Assembly: GCA_905331475.1 (NCBI GenBank)
Contig: CAJNYU010001042.1
Coordinates: 28,542 to 92,541 of the forward strand
Direction of reading: 5' to 3'
DNA: 64,000 bases
DNA from: Rotaria socialis
Taxonomy: Eukaryota; Rotifera; Eurotatoria; Philodinida; Philodinidae
The notes beneath the pieces were generated by a model. The model was not told the origin of the DNA, made no database searches, and worked only from the letters and a program-made list of their open reading frames with translations. The position numbers and the translations under genes were made by a program. Below are positions 45,803-59,007 of the stretch, in pieces (within the stretch, counting starts at the first letter, position 1; each line of letters opens with the position of its first letter).

Positions 45803-46354
45803 ATGCCCAATGAAAAAGTCAAATTATATCATGAAAAACAAAGATTACAATTATGTGGTTTACATTCATTAAATAGCCTTTTTCAAAAAAAAGTCTTTAG
45901 TAAAGAAACGCTTGATTCATTTGTACACACGCATGATAAATCACGTTTTTGGAATGAATATTCAACATTTCTTACTGGCAATTATGATTTAAGAATTCTA
46001 ATGGATGCATTAAACAGCAAAGGATATGTATTGCGTGCGATTGATATTTCCGAATGTTTTGAGACATTTAGTTACAAAGATTGTTTGGGTTTATTATTAA
46101 ACATAGTTGTGGAACGACCATTTATTTCTAGCATACCTATCGTATGTTCATTCGCAAAACCTGGCCGCCATTGGTTAACTATAAAAAGTGTTGATGGAGA
46201 AAAATATTATAACTTCGATTCAAAACTCTCTCAACCGGAATTAATTGGCTATCAAAGCGATTTAGTAGCATATTTAAATAAACTTGATCGTGTACAAACT
46301 TATTTTTATATTGTTATCGAAGAAGACCTAGCTGCGAAATTCGAGCAAAAATAA
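45803..46354 (+). CDS. JOSD: Josephin-domain deubiquitinase (JOSD1/2-like)
   Basis: Single exon of 183 residues. The start is the ATG at 45803; an upstream GTG in the same frame is not a likely start. The sequence YHEKQRLQLCGLHSLNSLFQ has the nucleophile Cys at residue 18 in the canonical QLCGLHSLN box. The catalytic His lies in GRHWLTIK, and the Asn/Asp in YYNFDSK. The length is that of JOSD1/JOSD2, without the ubiquitin-interacting tail of ataxin-3. These enzymes cleave ubiquitin chains; JOSD1 acts at the plasma membrane in vertebrates. All catalytic residues are present, so it should be active. It is followed by the convergent ubiquitin-RPL40 gene. Confidence 0.9.
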   Translation: MPNEKVKLYHEKQRLQLCGLHSLNSLFQKKVFSKETLDSFVHTHDKSRFWNEYSTFLTGNYDLRILMDALNSKGYVLRAIDISECFETFSYKDCLGLLLNIVVERPFISSIPIVCSFAKPGRHWLTIKSVDGEKYYNFDSKLSQPELIGYQSDLVAYLNKLDRVQTYFYIVIEEDLAAKFEQK

Positions 46355-46554
46355 TGTTTTTCTAAACCATGTTTGTTTTATATTCTTGAAATATACATAT
46401 GTATGAATCTAAATCTTAGCTAATGAAGTTACGTTTACGCCATCATTTGAAATACGAAATATAAATCGGTTTATTTATTTTTATTCTTCTTTTGTTATTT
46501 TATAAGATGTTGCCTTTTTTTTCTTTTGAATAACAAAAAAAAACCAAGAAATGT

Positions 46555-47217
<663 letters not shown>

Positions 47218-48134
47218 GATCAATGCTAACAAAAATCTAAAACAATACAAGTGAAATTAAGTAATTCGTACATCGGCGAATGGTCGACTGTTTTGTTAAC
47301 TGCTTACAAAACTACGATAGGATTGGTTGAATAAAAGAAAAGGCTTAAAAATTTGTAAAACATTATTTTTTCTATTTTATTAAAAATCTTTCGAAAACAA
47401 AACAAAATAATTATTTTAAATTAGGTTTATTTTGTATCAACGATACTAGCGCTCAATATCGAATGGAAGACTACATAATATAATATGGATTTTAACAGAT
47501 GACTTTGGTGCGATAATTCATGCGGAAAAACGTATAATTAAAGAGACGTCTTGACTGTGTCGCTCTCTATAGGCTTCATGGAAGTGGTTCTTGATGTCAA
47601 GAAACGTAAATGTCGACGAATTGCTGAAAGCTTTCCACTAGATCTTACTAGTGAAAAGAGTATTTGTAAATCTAATACAGAATATTGAATCAGTTATTCT
47701 GTAGTATGGCTTGTAATGATGACGAGTCTTGTTTGAATATTAGACATGATTGGCATTCGTTCGAACATTTCTTTTGGAACAAAAGCACTGATAATCGAGG
47801 TCTCAGAATAAAAACTACATGGACAGTCCAATCAAACGATAAATTCAGATAATTATCGAGTCTTATGAGAATCAATATTCTTAGCACAATCCTGCTGGGC
47901 ACACCAATCAACTAGGTTATTTTATCTCTGTGCACACATTTATTTCTGTGATTTGAGTGCAATATGAAACGACAAGTTTATTTATTCCCCCTGAAAGAAT
48001 ATATATATATATATATGTAAATCGGATAGCAATAAAATGAAGCGCTTGTAAAACTGATTGCATCAAAACAAAGCAGCACTCTATCAGTTTTTTTTATCTT
48101 CCAGTCGTCAGGGTTGTTTTTTGTTGTTGTAAAA
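47218..48134. other. intergenic, shared 5' region of UBA52 and NT5C2
   Basis: Divergent promoter region between the two housekeeping genes. A TA run lies at about 47998-48016. No other element recognised. Confidence 0.5.
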
Positions 48135-50681
<2,547 letters not shown>

Positions 50682-51661
50682 ATTTCTATCATTGTTGTCA
50701 TTTTGTAATAGTTAGAGTATGCTTTTTGTCATTTTGTTTTTGAGTAACTCCTATAAGGTCTAATCTGATAATATATATTTATTTATTTATTTCATCGTTT
50801 TAAAAATATGTTATATGACTCATCAGCATTGATGTAGAGAGGGTGTCGGTGTGGTACAGTTAGAACAAAACCAAAAATAAAGCTATTTAAACCGCTGAAA
50901 GAGTATTTTTCTTTTGCAGAAACTCTGCTATTCCTTGATAGATGATCACTTAGAGATATTATCGGATTGTTTGCTATATTTATTTATAAAGGTCAACTTC
51001 AACTAACTCACTTATCAATACTGCTATAATCATTAGATACAAATCTCTGATAATTAGGTAGGATAAGAGCTGTTGTTACTATTTTAGCAATAAGCTAATG
51101 ACGAAAAGCAGAATTGGTGCGTTATGTTGCATTTACTGACGAAGCCTTATGCTTTTTTTCTTTCTTGTCGGAAGGAGAAAAACAAACCCCGTGGAAGATG
51201 AGGCATCCAATATAATAGCGCTTGTAAGTCGTGGTTCAAATGCAAAGCAGAGGAAAGTTGAGACGAATGAAAAACGCAGTAAATGGCAATGTTGAATTGC
51301 TCTTTTTTTTTGTTGCGTTCAGTCGTTTACTGACAACTGTATTTTCAATTGTAAAACTAACGTAAGTGAGATTTATTAGTGATTGTTAACAAAACAATCG
51401 AATACCTACATTTCAATATGTAGAAAAAAATCAAGAGAAAAAAGGAACTGCCAACAGTACACATAGTTCTTCATTATTTCTATAATCATTTCACAATCTT
51501 TTATGCGTGAATGCATAAACCAACGGACATAGTTAAATATAAAATATGGATGGCACTTCTGATACAGTTGCAATACGGAATATCTTCCAGCGAAGGCGAC
51601 GTGTAGCTCAAAGCTATTCACTAATTTGAATCGATGATACTATGGACAAATCTGAAGAAGA
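50682..51661. other. intergenic
   Basis: ATTT repeats near 50777-50792 after the NT5C2 stop; otherwise nothing recognised. Confidence 0.5.
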
Positions 51662-52237
51662 GTGACAAAACAATATCACACTAATGCAAGACGTCATCAG
51701 TGACGTTAACACTTTCAATGGACCTGATGAATGTATACCATTTATTAACACCATCAGCATCGAAAAAGTTCTTGCTATCATCGAAGGAGTGTTAGGTGAA
51801 ATTTTCGTAGAAGATATCCATGATTTCCCACAGATAGATACCATTTATATCCTCTATGACAGTGAAACACAACACAAAGCATGGATTAAAAATTGGTCAA
51901 AGATTCAAGGTGTTTTCACTTCAATCAACAGTATTTACGGTTGATTGAAGAGAGTCATCCGCCAAATCGACCACAACGAAATGTCAATGAGCTTCATTTT
52001 GCAGCAAAGTGTGATTGGCACAATTTCTACTCAAAGAAATCTCGATCAATTAGAACCGTCCTACATGTATTCAATTCTATTCAAAGAAATTATTTTGGAA
52101 ATCGATGAAGATGATGCTGAACTCTTGAATAAACTAATGGAATACTGCCGTCAACGAGAAGTGCCTGAATCTCAGTTGAGATATTTTCAGACTGAATATC
52201 ACCACCAATCACCAATCTAATGGTATACTAAAGACAT
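51662..52237 (+). pseudogene. nonsense-broken member of a probable bdelloid-expanded family
   Basis: One frame is interrupted by TGA at 51942-51944 (after SINSIYG) and TAA at 52218-52220 (before WYTKD). Around these it is coding-like: IEKVLAIIEGVLGEIFVEDI, IDTIYILYDSETQHKAWIKN, SKIQGVFTSIN, then ISTQRNLDQLEPSYMYSILF and QLRYFQTEYHHQSPI. I recall this segment as an N-terminal module repeated across bdelloid genomes, often ahead of ADP-ribosyltransferase or TPR domains; its function is unknown. The 3' part is missing: the frame ends where a telomere-like hairpin begins at 52238. The same strand-loop-strand motif occurs in the gene at 18655-19921. Confidence 0.65.
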
Positions 52238-52296
52238 GAGGGTGTGAGGGTGGGCGCCTGTGTGAATAAAAAGATCCCCGACACCCACACCCTCTA
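52238..52296. repeat. telomere-like hairpin, site B
   Basis: GAGGGTGTGAGGGTGGG on the left and ACACCCACACCCTC on the right form inverted arms around a 25-30 base loop. It begins exactly where the pseudogene loses homology. Confidence 0.65.
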
Positions 52297-53095
52297 GTTT
52301 ACACTTGTATTTATCGTTGAAAAAAAGTTTTCTTTTGTAGATGCTTTATCCATCGCGTATATAAACACGAGAGTTCAACGCAAGAATTTTTGCATTGTTA
52401 TTATTATCATCATCTTTAAGAATTGTTTTGAGTGAAGAAGAATAAATAAAAGAAAACCGACAACGAACTGTGCTTCTTTTCTATAAGACTCTATTTTTCT
52501 ATTTTCTATTTCCTTACATCGTTTAATTCTTCTTATATATTATCATTAACTTCTTTTTTTTTATTTAGACTTTTGGATTTATTTAGTAATAGATTATTGA
52601 CATATCTGATAAAGGCCCTAGTAATATCGAACTACATCACATGATGTTCTCCATCTGGAATATATTGTATAATATTTAAATGTCTATATCTGTTACACTG
52701 CTAGATCTTGTTTATGATCTCATCATCATTATAACAAAGTCTATATGTAATAGAAAGAGGCCGCCTGGAGAGAACCTTAAGAAAGGTCGAAACCAGTTAT
52801 GATCATTTGTCTCATATTCTACATTAGATAGAGGAGATAAATGTTTCTCTAAGATTTATTCTATTCATCAGCAATTGATAAGAGCACTCAAAGGGAATTC
52901 AAAGAAATTGTTGTATTTACTTTTTCATTTAAATGAATTATACAAATCATAACCTCCCATCCACGCCCAGAAAATAGGTGTGATACCTATGTATATGCAA
53001 CATTTTTTTTATGTACTCTTTACCATCCATTAAAAAGATCATGTTCGTATTGTCAATTAATGTAATTGATTTTGTTCAACAAATTTTTATTTATA
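52297..53095. other. intergenic
   Basis: AT-rich, no gene or repeat recognised. Confidence 0.5.
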
Positions 53096-53367
53096 TTACT
53101 TTAAAACATTTTTCTTTGCATCAATGAGTAAATAGGCCTCTCGTTTGAGAAGAAACTCGTTCACATTTTCAATCGATTCATAGTTTCGATCACTGAAGTA
53201 GTACCATTGATGAGCCGGATTGTGCCATGCAATAGCTGTGTAATAACCGAAATCGAGAGAACCTGAATGCATCGAAATAGCAACTAAATTGTAAAGATGT
53301 TCATTGTCTTTACATTCTTGCCTTTCAAAGTCAAAATCAATATAAGGATAGTCTATCAATGTATACG
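53096..53367 (-). pseudogene. C-terminal USP deubiquitinase fragment lacking the catalytic His
   Basis: About 90 residues after an acceptor at 53368 match the last part of a ubiquitin-specific protease: YNLVAISMHSGSLDFGYYTA, WHNPAHQWYYFSDRNYESI, and the closing strand AYLLIDAK. In active USPs the motif is GHYTA, with His as general base; here it is GYYTA. The rest of the catalytic domain (Cys box) is absent within 1 kb upstream. It is therefore a gene fragment or the last exon of a pseudo-protease. Confidence 0.65.
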
Positions 53368-54343
53368 CTGAAAGCTTTCAGTGTTGACAATGTTATATGA
53401 ATAAATGCCATTAAAGCAGACCGTTATAGTTTGTTGAAAAACAAATCAACGAAATTTTCAATTTGTTGTGTTATCTTTCTCGTTCTCTTTCTTCTAGCTT
53501 GAAAGAAATTTTCGAAGTAGATTATATTTACACAGACGATCAAATGAATTTTATTTCTTTTAAGATCATCAAATATATATATGATATTCAATACAGTTTG
53601 ACTACTGATATAGAGAAGGAATAAATAAGAATCATTCAGATTAGTTATTGTTGATGCTTTTTTTTAATCAAAGCATTAAATACAAAACCCTCTGCCGAAT
53701 TTTCATTTTGAAACTCAAATCGATTAAAGGGATATGATAAGATATATAGTGAGGTCAAAACGTGCCGTGTGATACTGTCAATCTAAAAATTTCTTAATAA
53801 TAAAAAAATATTTATAAAAACAAAATCAAAGTCTATCAAAATATTCATCTGTTCTATGCATCAAACCACACTTACGATAAGCATTTGTTATTACTTGTTT
53901 AGATACAGAATCGAAATTTGTCGAGAGTATCAAATGTGGTATATCAATTGAATATAATGGATACTGATTTCAAAAAACTTCTTCAAGCTTTTACCACAGG
54001 GGATTATCCAATGATGACAGTTATTTTCCCGACATTATTGATATATATCATTCATTTACCATCATTTATCTAACTCAAATGATTTACCGTCTATGACGAT
54101 CTCGAAGATTTCAGATCAAAGAAGCAATCAAATGAGACCCATTAATATCATATTGTTTGGAGTATGTAGAAAGTTATATAACTAAGATTAAATGTTTTTG
54201 ATAGGACGCAGTATAAATTTTACGAAGAATCACAATGGAATATGTAACTGTTTGTGAGAGACGTGAAACTTTCAATTAATAATAATTCGATCGCATAGGA
54301 CGATAAGATTCTTCACAATTATTCTATCACTTGAAGACTTGAG
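53368..54343. other. intergenic
   Basis: AT-rich, no gene recognised. It ends at the telomere-like hairpin. Confidence 0.5.
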
Positions 54344-54401
54344 CGTGTGGGTGTGGGTGTGGGATGTGGTTTAAGAGAAGACGAACACCCACACCCACCC
54401 T
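54344..54401. repeat. telomere-like hairpin, site C
   Basis: Three TGTGGG units (54346-54363) and an inverted ACACCCACACCCACCC arm around about 20 bases. It lies about 115 bp before the first Athena ORF, where telomere-type repeat is expected for this element class. Confidence 0.7.
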
Positions 54402-54516
54402 AGTTCGAACATTGAATACCAATGAGCAAATCCAATTCGTTCGTTGGTGTGCTACACTAGTCCATCAAATACTCTATATTCAAATGTAATAACAACTATG
54501 GCAAGCCTACTACGAT

Positions 54517-55453
54517 GTGGGCATGACCGACGGTCTTTGCGCTCCACGAATATCGAAAAATGTGGCTAGAGAGCATAATATGTGTTGTAACTATGGTCGA
54601 TCACAAAAATTCGTTGAACAACGTCGAAAAACGACTGCATCTCAGCAGGTAAAAGTGGTCAATGAATTGAACCAACATCTCACGGAACTATTTACATGTT
54701 GGCCTCCATTGAATAACAATACCATCGCCGTCGATATCGATGCTTTGTCGCAAGCAATCATTGCCTTGGCCAACCAAGATCAACAGCGATTGTGAGCAGA
54801 ATTCGAACGAAAACAGGTCTTGTTGAATTTTGATGCCAATGATTGTCGACTCGTTGAATCATTCTATACAGTACCCTTGAATGAAGAACAGGTTCGAACT
54901 TATAGATCATTATTTTAAATATAATCTCTTCATTTTGTGATAGATTCATTCTGCCAAACTAATTTGGCAAGCAAGAGCCGATGAACAAAGAGTCGAAGGC
55001 GAAATCGCTATTCTTCGACAAAAAGTGTACTTACAACGACTACCACAAGCATTCGATTGTCTCATTCATCAATCTGCCGATGATGTCGATACAATGCTGT
55101 CATACTCGGTGCTTGACAATAACAAATGTGCTAGTTTATCATCACTTTGTTCCAAAATGGTTGCACAATATAAATACGATATTATGGCCATGAAGATTGT
55201 CACGAAAGAAGAATTGGCACGATCTCATGCTAAACGAGCCACCGACGAAAAGAAAAAGTTAGTCGAAAGTGATGGACAAGACCCACAGATAACGGCACAA
55301 ATGACCCATATCATTGAAGAACGGGAATTGAATATGGTCAAACGTGCTCAACAGATTCGCCAACGACAAATCGAGTCTTTTTTCGTCGACGCTCCGGCGG
55401 TAGTTATGGACGACGGCCTTGCTGTCACCAACACCGTCGGAGCCAACTTCTAA
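54517..55453 (+). pseudogene. Athena ORF1-like region
   Basis: A first part with CCNYGRSQKFVEQRRKTTAS, then a stop at 54793-54795, a continuation AEFERKQVLLNFDANDCRLV, a 50-60 bp intron ending TTGTGATAG, and a coiled-coil-like second exon (QRVEGEIAILRQKVYLQRLP, SHAKRATDEKKKLVESDG, ERELNMVKRAQQIRQRQIES) to 55453. It is helical and Gln/Arg-rich, fitting a nucleic-acid-binding or oligomerising accessory protein. I know no defined enzyme activity for it. Confidence 0.6.
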
Positions 55454-55515
55454 ATACCAATATCGTTGCTTCATCACCATTTATTCAAGTCGATCTCCAC
55501 TTTTCATCACAAAGA

Positions 55516-57817
55516 ATGTCTCTACCACACAACGGCCTCAAATATGTCACATCATGTCAAAGTCGTTTTGGTCGCCCATCAAGGAATGATTTCATCAATG
55601 TGCAATTCGACACCTTATGCACGGCTATCAAAGGTTGCCTCAGTGATAATCATGCATCCGCATCCGATCAACGAGCAAAAGAAGCATTTGCGAAACTGAA
55701 AACGATTGTTCATCGGCTCTACACATCACCGTTACCTGAAAAGCTAGCCATTCGTGTTCGACAAGAACACAAAACGATGAAAAGGATTCAATGCCGATTG
55801 CGTAAGAATCCACATATTCTAATAACACAAACAGACATGAGCAATCTACCCTACATTGGCCTCGTTGAAGAATTCCAACGAAAAGCAATTGAATACCCTA
55901 GCCGAACTTTTTTTCAAGCGCTTGACAAGACTTGAACTCAAGATGTGTCCATAGCGCAGGACCATCTTGCCCAAAAAGTTCAAGAAGATCATGCGCATGT
56001 GCACAAAAAGATTATAAAAATTTTTGGTATAGGTAACAGCGTTTTTTCTTCAAACAATGCTCATTTATAGAAGAAAAATGTTCGATTTGAATGCCTTTTT
56101 TTACAAAAATTTCTCTTATTATCCGCATGTCAAGAAATATTTCAAGATGTGTCCATAGCGCATGACTTTCTTGCTCAAGATCACCAAGTATGTCATGCGC
56201 ATCCCAAAAGATGTTTGACTAGGGTACATGACAAAAACAAATACTTATGAAGAATTACCGAATAATATTTGTCCATTGACTGAAATTTTCCAAAAAGTCG
56301 TGAGTTTACTCAATCGACTATTGAAATCGAATGCCATTATTAAAGAACAACATAAAGAATTACATCCTCATCGAGACAAGTTGGTCCTAGCCCATCTCTA
56401 TTTCATACCAAAGTCACGCAAGGTAATCACTCGACTGAAAAGAAAAGTCTCGTTTTTAGCCTTTCTTCTTTTCTACTTGCGTTCAAAAGCCTCTCACACC
56501 ATTACGACCGATCAGTTCATGCATCAATGGACCAACAGCATGTATTTCAAGCTTTCTTCAATTCCTCTTGGGACCCGTATTTTTGAAAGTTGCTCAACAA
56601 ACAACATTCACTAGTGGGATCGATGTTGTTCGAGCATTACAAAAATACAGAGATAGTGGTCGACTCAAACCAACGACATTGTTCGTCACTTTCGATGTCA
56701 CTGATCTCTACACAATGATACCACGTCAGGGTGCTATCGATCGATTAAGTTGATTCCTGGCTAAACACTTGAAGAATGGAAAAATTGGCAATATCTCTAT
56801 TGATACCATTCTTCGACTGACTCGTGTCATCTTGAGCAATCATTGTTTTGCATACAATATCAAGTATTACAAACAGACCAAGGGAGGAGCGATGGGATTA
56901 GCATTCACTCAAACATTGGCCAATGTTTACATGTTCGAATGGGAACAACCTTTAGTCGAGTATCAACAACTTCTCGATGAACGCTATGGCCGGTATGTGG
57001 AGGTTAGATTTCTGAAAAGTGACTCTATGTCTATCTTATTCAATAGATGCATTGATGATGATTTTATGGCAACCAATTTACCACGAGATCAAATTATTGC
57101 GAAACTCGACAAGGTTCATAACAGTGATCCTAACATTCGCATCACGTATACAGTAAAGTCTGCGGTCGATTTTCTTGATGTGGCTATCGAGAATAATGAT
57201 CGTCAATTGAAAACAGTCGTTTTCCAAAAGCCATCTGCCGAACCGTACGTACTTCCGTATACATCCGATCATCCACATCATGTTCATCTCAATATTCCAT
57301 ACGCTGATTTGCTTCGTGTTGCTCGGCTGTGTTCAAATGTCGAAGATTTCGAGATCGAACGTATCAATATCGAGATGTCTCTATTACTGAATGGCTATCC
57401 GCCGAAATCCATTCGGAAACAATTCCATCGCTTCTTCGACCTCAACAATACTTTGCCTGTATTGAAACAGCTTGATGCAGAATCATACCAGCAGCTCCAT
57501 CAAAAACTACTTTATCAACGTACGAGACGTGAAAAACAACAGTCAACCGAGAAAAGAGTCACTTCCGAGTCGTATCCCACGATGAAAAAGCCATGGAATA
57601 AATCGAAATTATTTCCAAAATACACATACGAAAGTGGAGCATCGATTCATTTCATAAAAGAATTCTCAAAGTGGTGGAAAAATACTATGTGCATCCAGAC
57701 TCGAGAGTCAAGCACGTCGAAGTGGAGATTGCAATGCAAACTAATCCAACTTTGGAAAAATTCTTTGTGCACAAGAGGCCTCCAAAAGAAATGCTGACAA
57801 TCGCCCTGTCCACCTGA
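55516..57817 (+). pseudogene. Penelope-type reverse transcriptase, disrupted
   Basis: The start ATG at 55516 (SLPHNGLKYVTSCQ) leads into the N-terminal region of the RT. One intron is plausible at about 56421-56489, between YFIPKSRK and PLTPLRPIS. A possible further one near motif C (56995-57045) reads through in frame. Lesions: 295-bp insertion at 55934, TGA within it, stop near 56751, frameshift near 57660. The catalytic DDD triplet of motif C is CIDDDF. Confidence 0.8.
55934..56228. repeat. insertion with direct terminal repeats inside the RT
   Basis: RT protein similarity breaks after QALDKT and resumes with NTYEELPNNI, separated by about 295 bp. A 20-base direct repeat, CAAGATGTGTCCATAGCGCA, is at 55939-55958 and 56143-56162. 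Less exact similarity extends through ATCATGCGCA after both copies, so about 65-bp direct ends flank an AT-rich centre. Confidence 0.6.
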
Positions 57818-59007
57818 CCACCAATCACAACGACGTTCTCCCATTCATGACACATCGACGGGAAATCCAACTATCATTCGCTGAGATTCAAAGAAATTAT
57901 CTCTTTCTTTATTGAAAAAAATACTTCTCTCAGGAATATTGCTCTTTGTACATAGTTCACAGCTACTCATTAAATGATGTACAAAGTTTTTCACCCAATA
58001 AAAACTTCATTGTGGCGTAAATTTCCTTTACTTTTCATTTATTCTAGATAAATTTCAGAAAACGGACGCTCCGATATATTACAAGCCTCTACTATTCTAA
58101 CCAGATAGTCAAACAATACAAACAATAATTAGGTTCAATCAAATAAATAACAAGACTACTTATAAAACAGATACTTCACTCGATTATTTCGAAAAACAAT
58201 TTATAGAATTTCATTCGAAAAAACGAATTCAAATACTTTCAAATTCATTTCATTAAAACACCGAGAACACTAAAAACTAATCAACATAAAGCAATAAATT
58301 TGATTTTTCCAAACTAATGATATTCAGTTGATTAAAATGATAGAAATCGAATATGAATTTTGAATTTCATTTGACTTCTTAAATTTGTTCGAACTAAAAG
58401 AATACTTTTCACGAAACAGACCAAAATTATCACTCAGATACAATCAGTATCATTATTCGACTTCCTAGGTAACATGCAGTACAAACGAAGAGAACAATCC
58501 ATTGAAAAAAATCAATCAAACTTCATCAAAGAAGAGCAACGGGCAAAGTCACATTCAAATTGACAACAAAGAATGGAAACAGATGACAAAAAATAATCAG
58601 GTTCGTTAGTCTTTCCTCGAATAATTGAATTTTTTCTATAGTTTTTAGTATTCCACTTGGCCATGAGTCATCTGATGATCCGCGTTGTTACGGTGAAATA
58701 TGTCATGGTAGCTAGGAGTCTATCTATTCTGATAAACTCACCCTCAGAATGATTGCCAGCAAGATGGGCTAAGGTTGTCGAAAACAATGGCAATTATATT
58801 GTTCGTTGATGTTGCATATCTTTATTGAAAAATAAAGTTATTGTTAAACCAGAAAGAAAATTCTCAGAACTAATGCGCCAATGTAATAGTAGAAAAGAAG
58901 AAAAACTCATATATCAGATATATGAGTCACACTATAACGAAGTCCGTAGTACAGCTGTGAAATATTGAGTTTTTGTACTTGTACTTAATGTACGTGCACT
59001 TGTCCAA
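57818..59007. other. non-coding tail after the Athena RT
   Basis: Possibly the 3' UTR of the element to about 57990, then AT-rich sequence without recognised genes. Confidence 0.45.

Larger units (their letters stand above)
54517..57817 (+). mobile_element. Athena-type Penelope-like retroelement, disrupted
   Basis: Contains an ORF1-like part (54517-55453) and a reverse transcriptase (55516-57817). RT landmarks in order: ILITQTDMSNLPYIG; LRPISSCINGPT; TLFVTFDVTDLYTMIPRQGA (motif A); TKGGAMGLAFTQTLANVYMF (motif B); CIDDDFMATN (motif C); AVDFLDVAIEN; YGR and thumb. There is no GIY-YIG endonuclease after the thumb, as in Athena. GT-AG introns lie within the coding part, a known trait of these elements. 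Such elements attach to chromosome ends. This copy is dead: a stop after QQRL in ORF1, TGA at the insertion near 55934, a stop in RLS*FLAKH (56751), and a frameshift near 57660 before the true C-terminus at 57817. Confidence 0.88.

Noticed and set aside
51200-51260. tRNA-like GGTTCAAAT box
   Set aside because: No acceptor stem or D-arm can be paired around it. No tRNA was found in the window.
54900-55700. Minus-strand ORFs within the Athena copy
   Set aside because: The plus strand carries the spliced element ORFs; the opposite frames are shadows.
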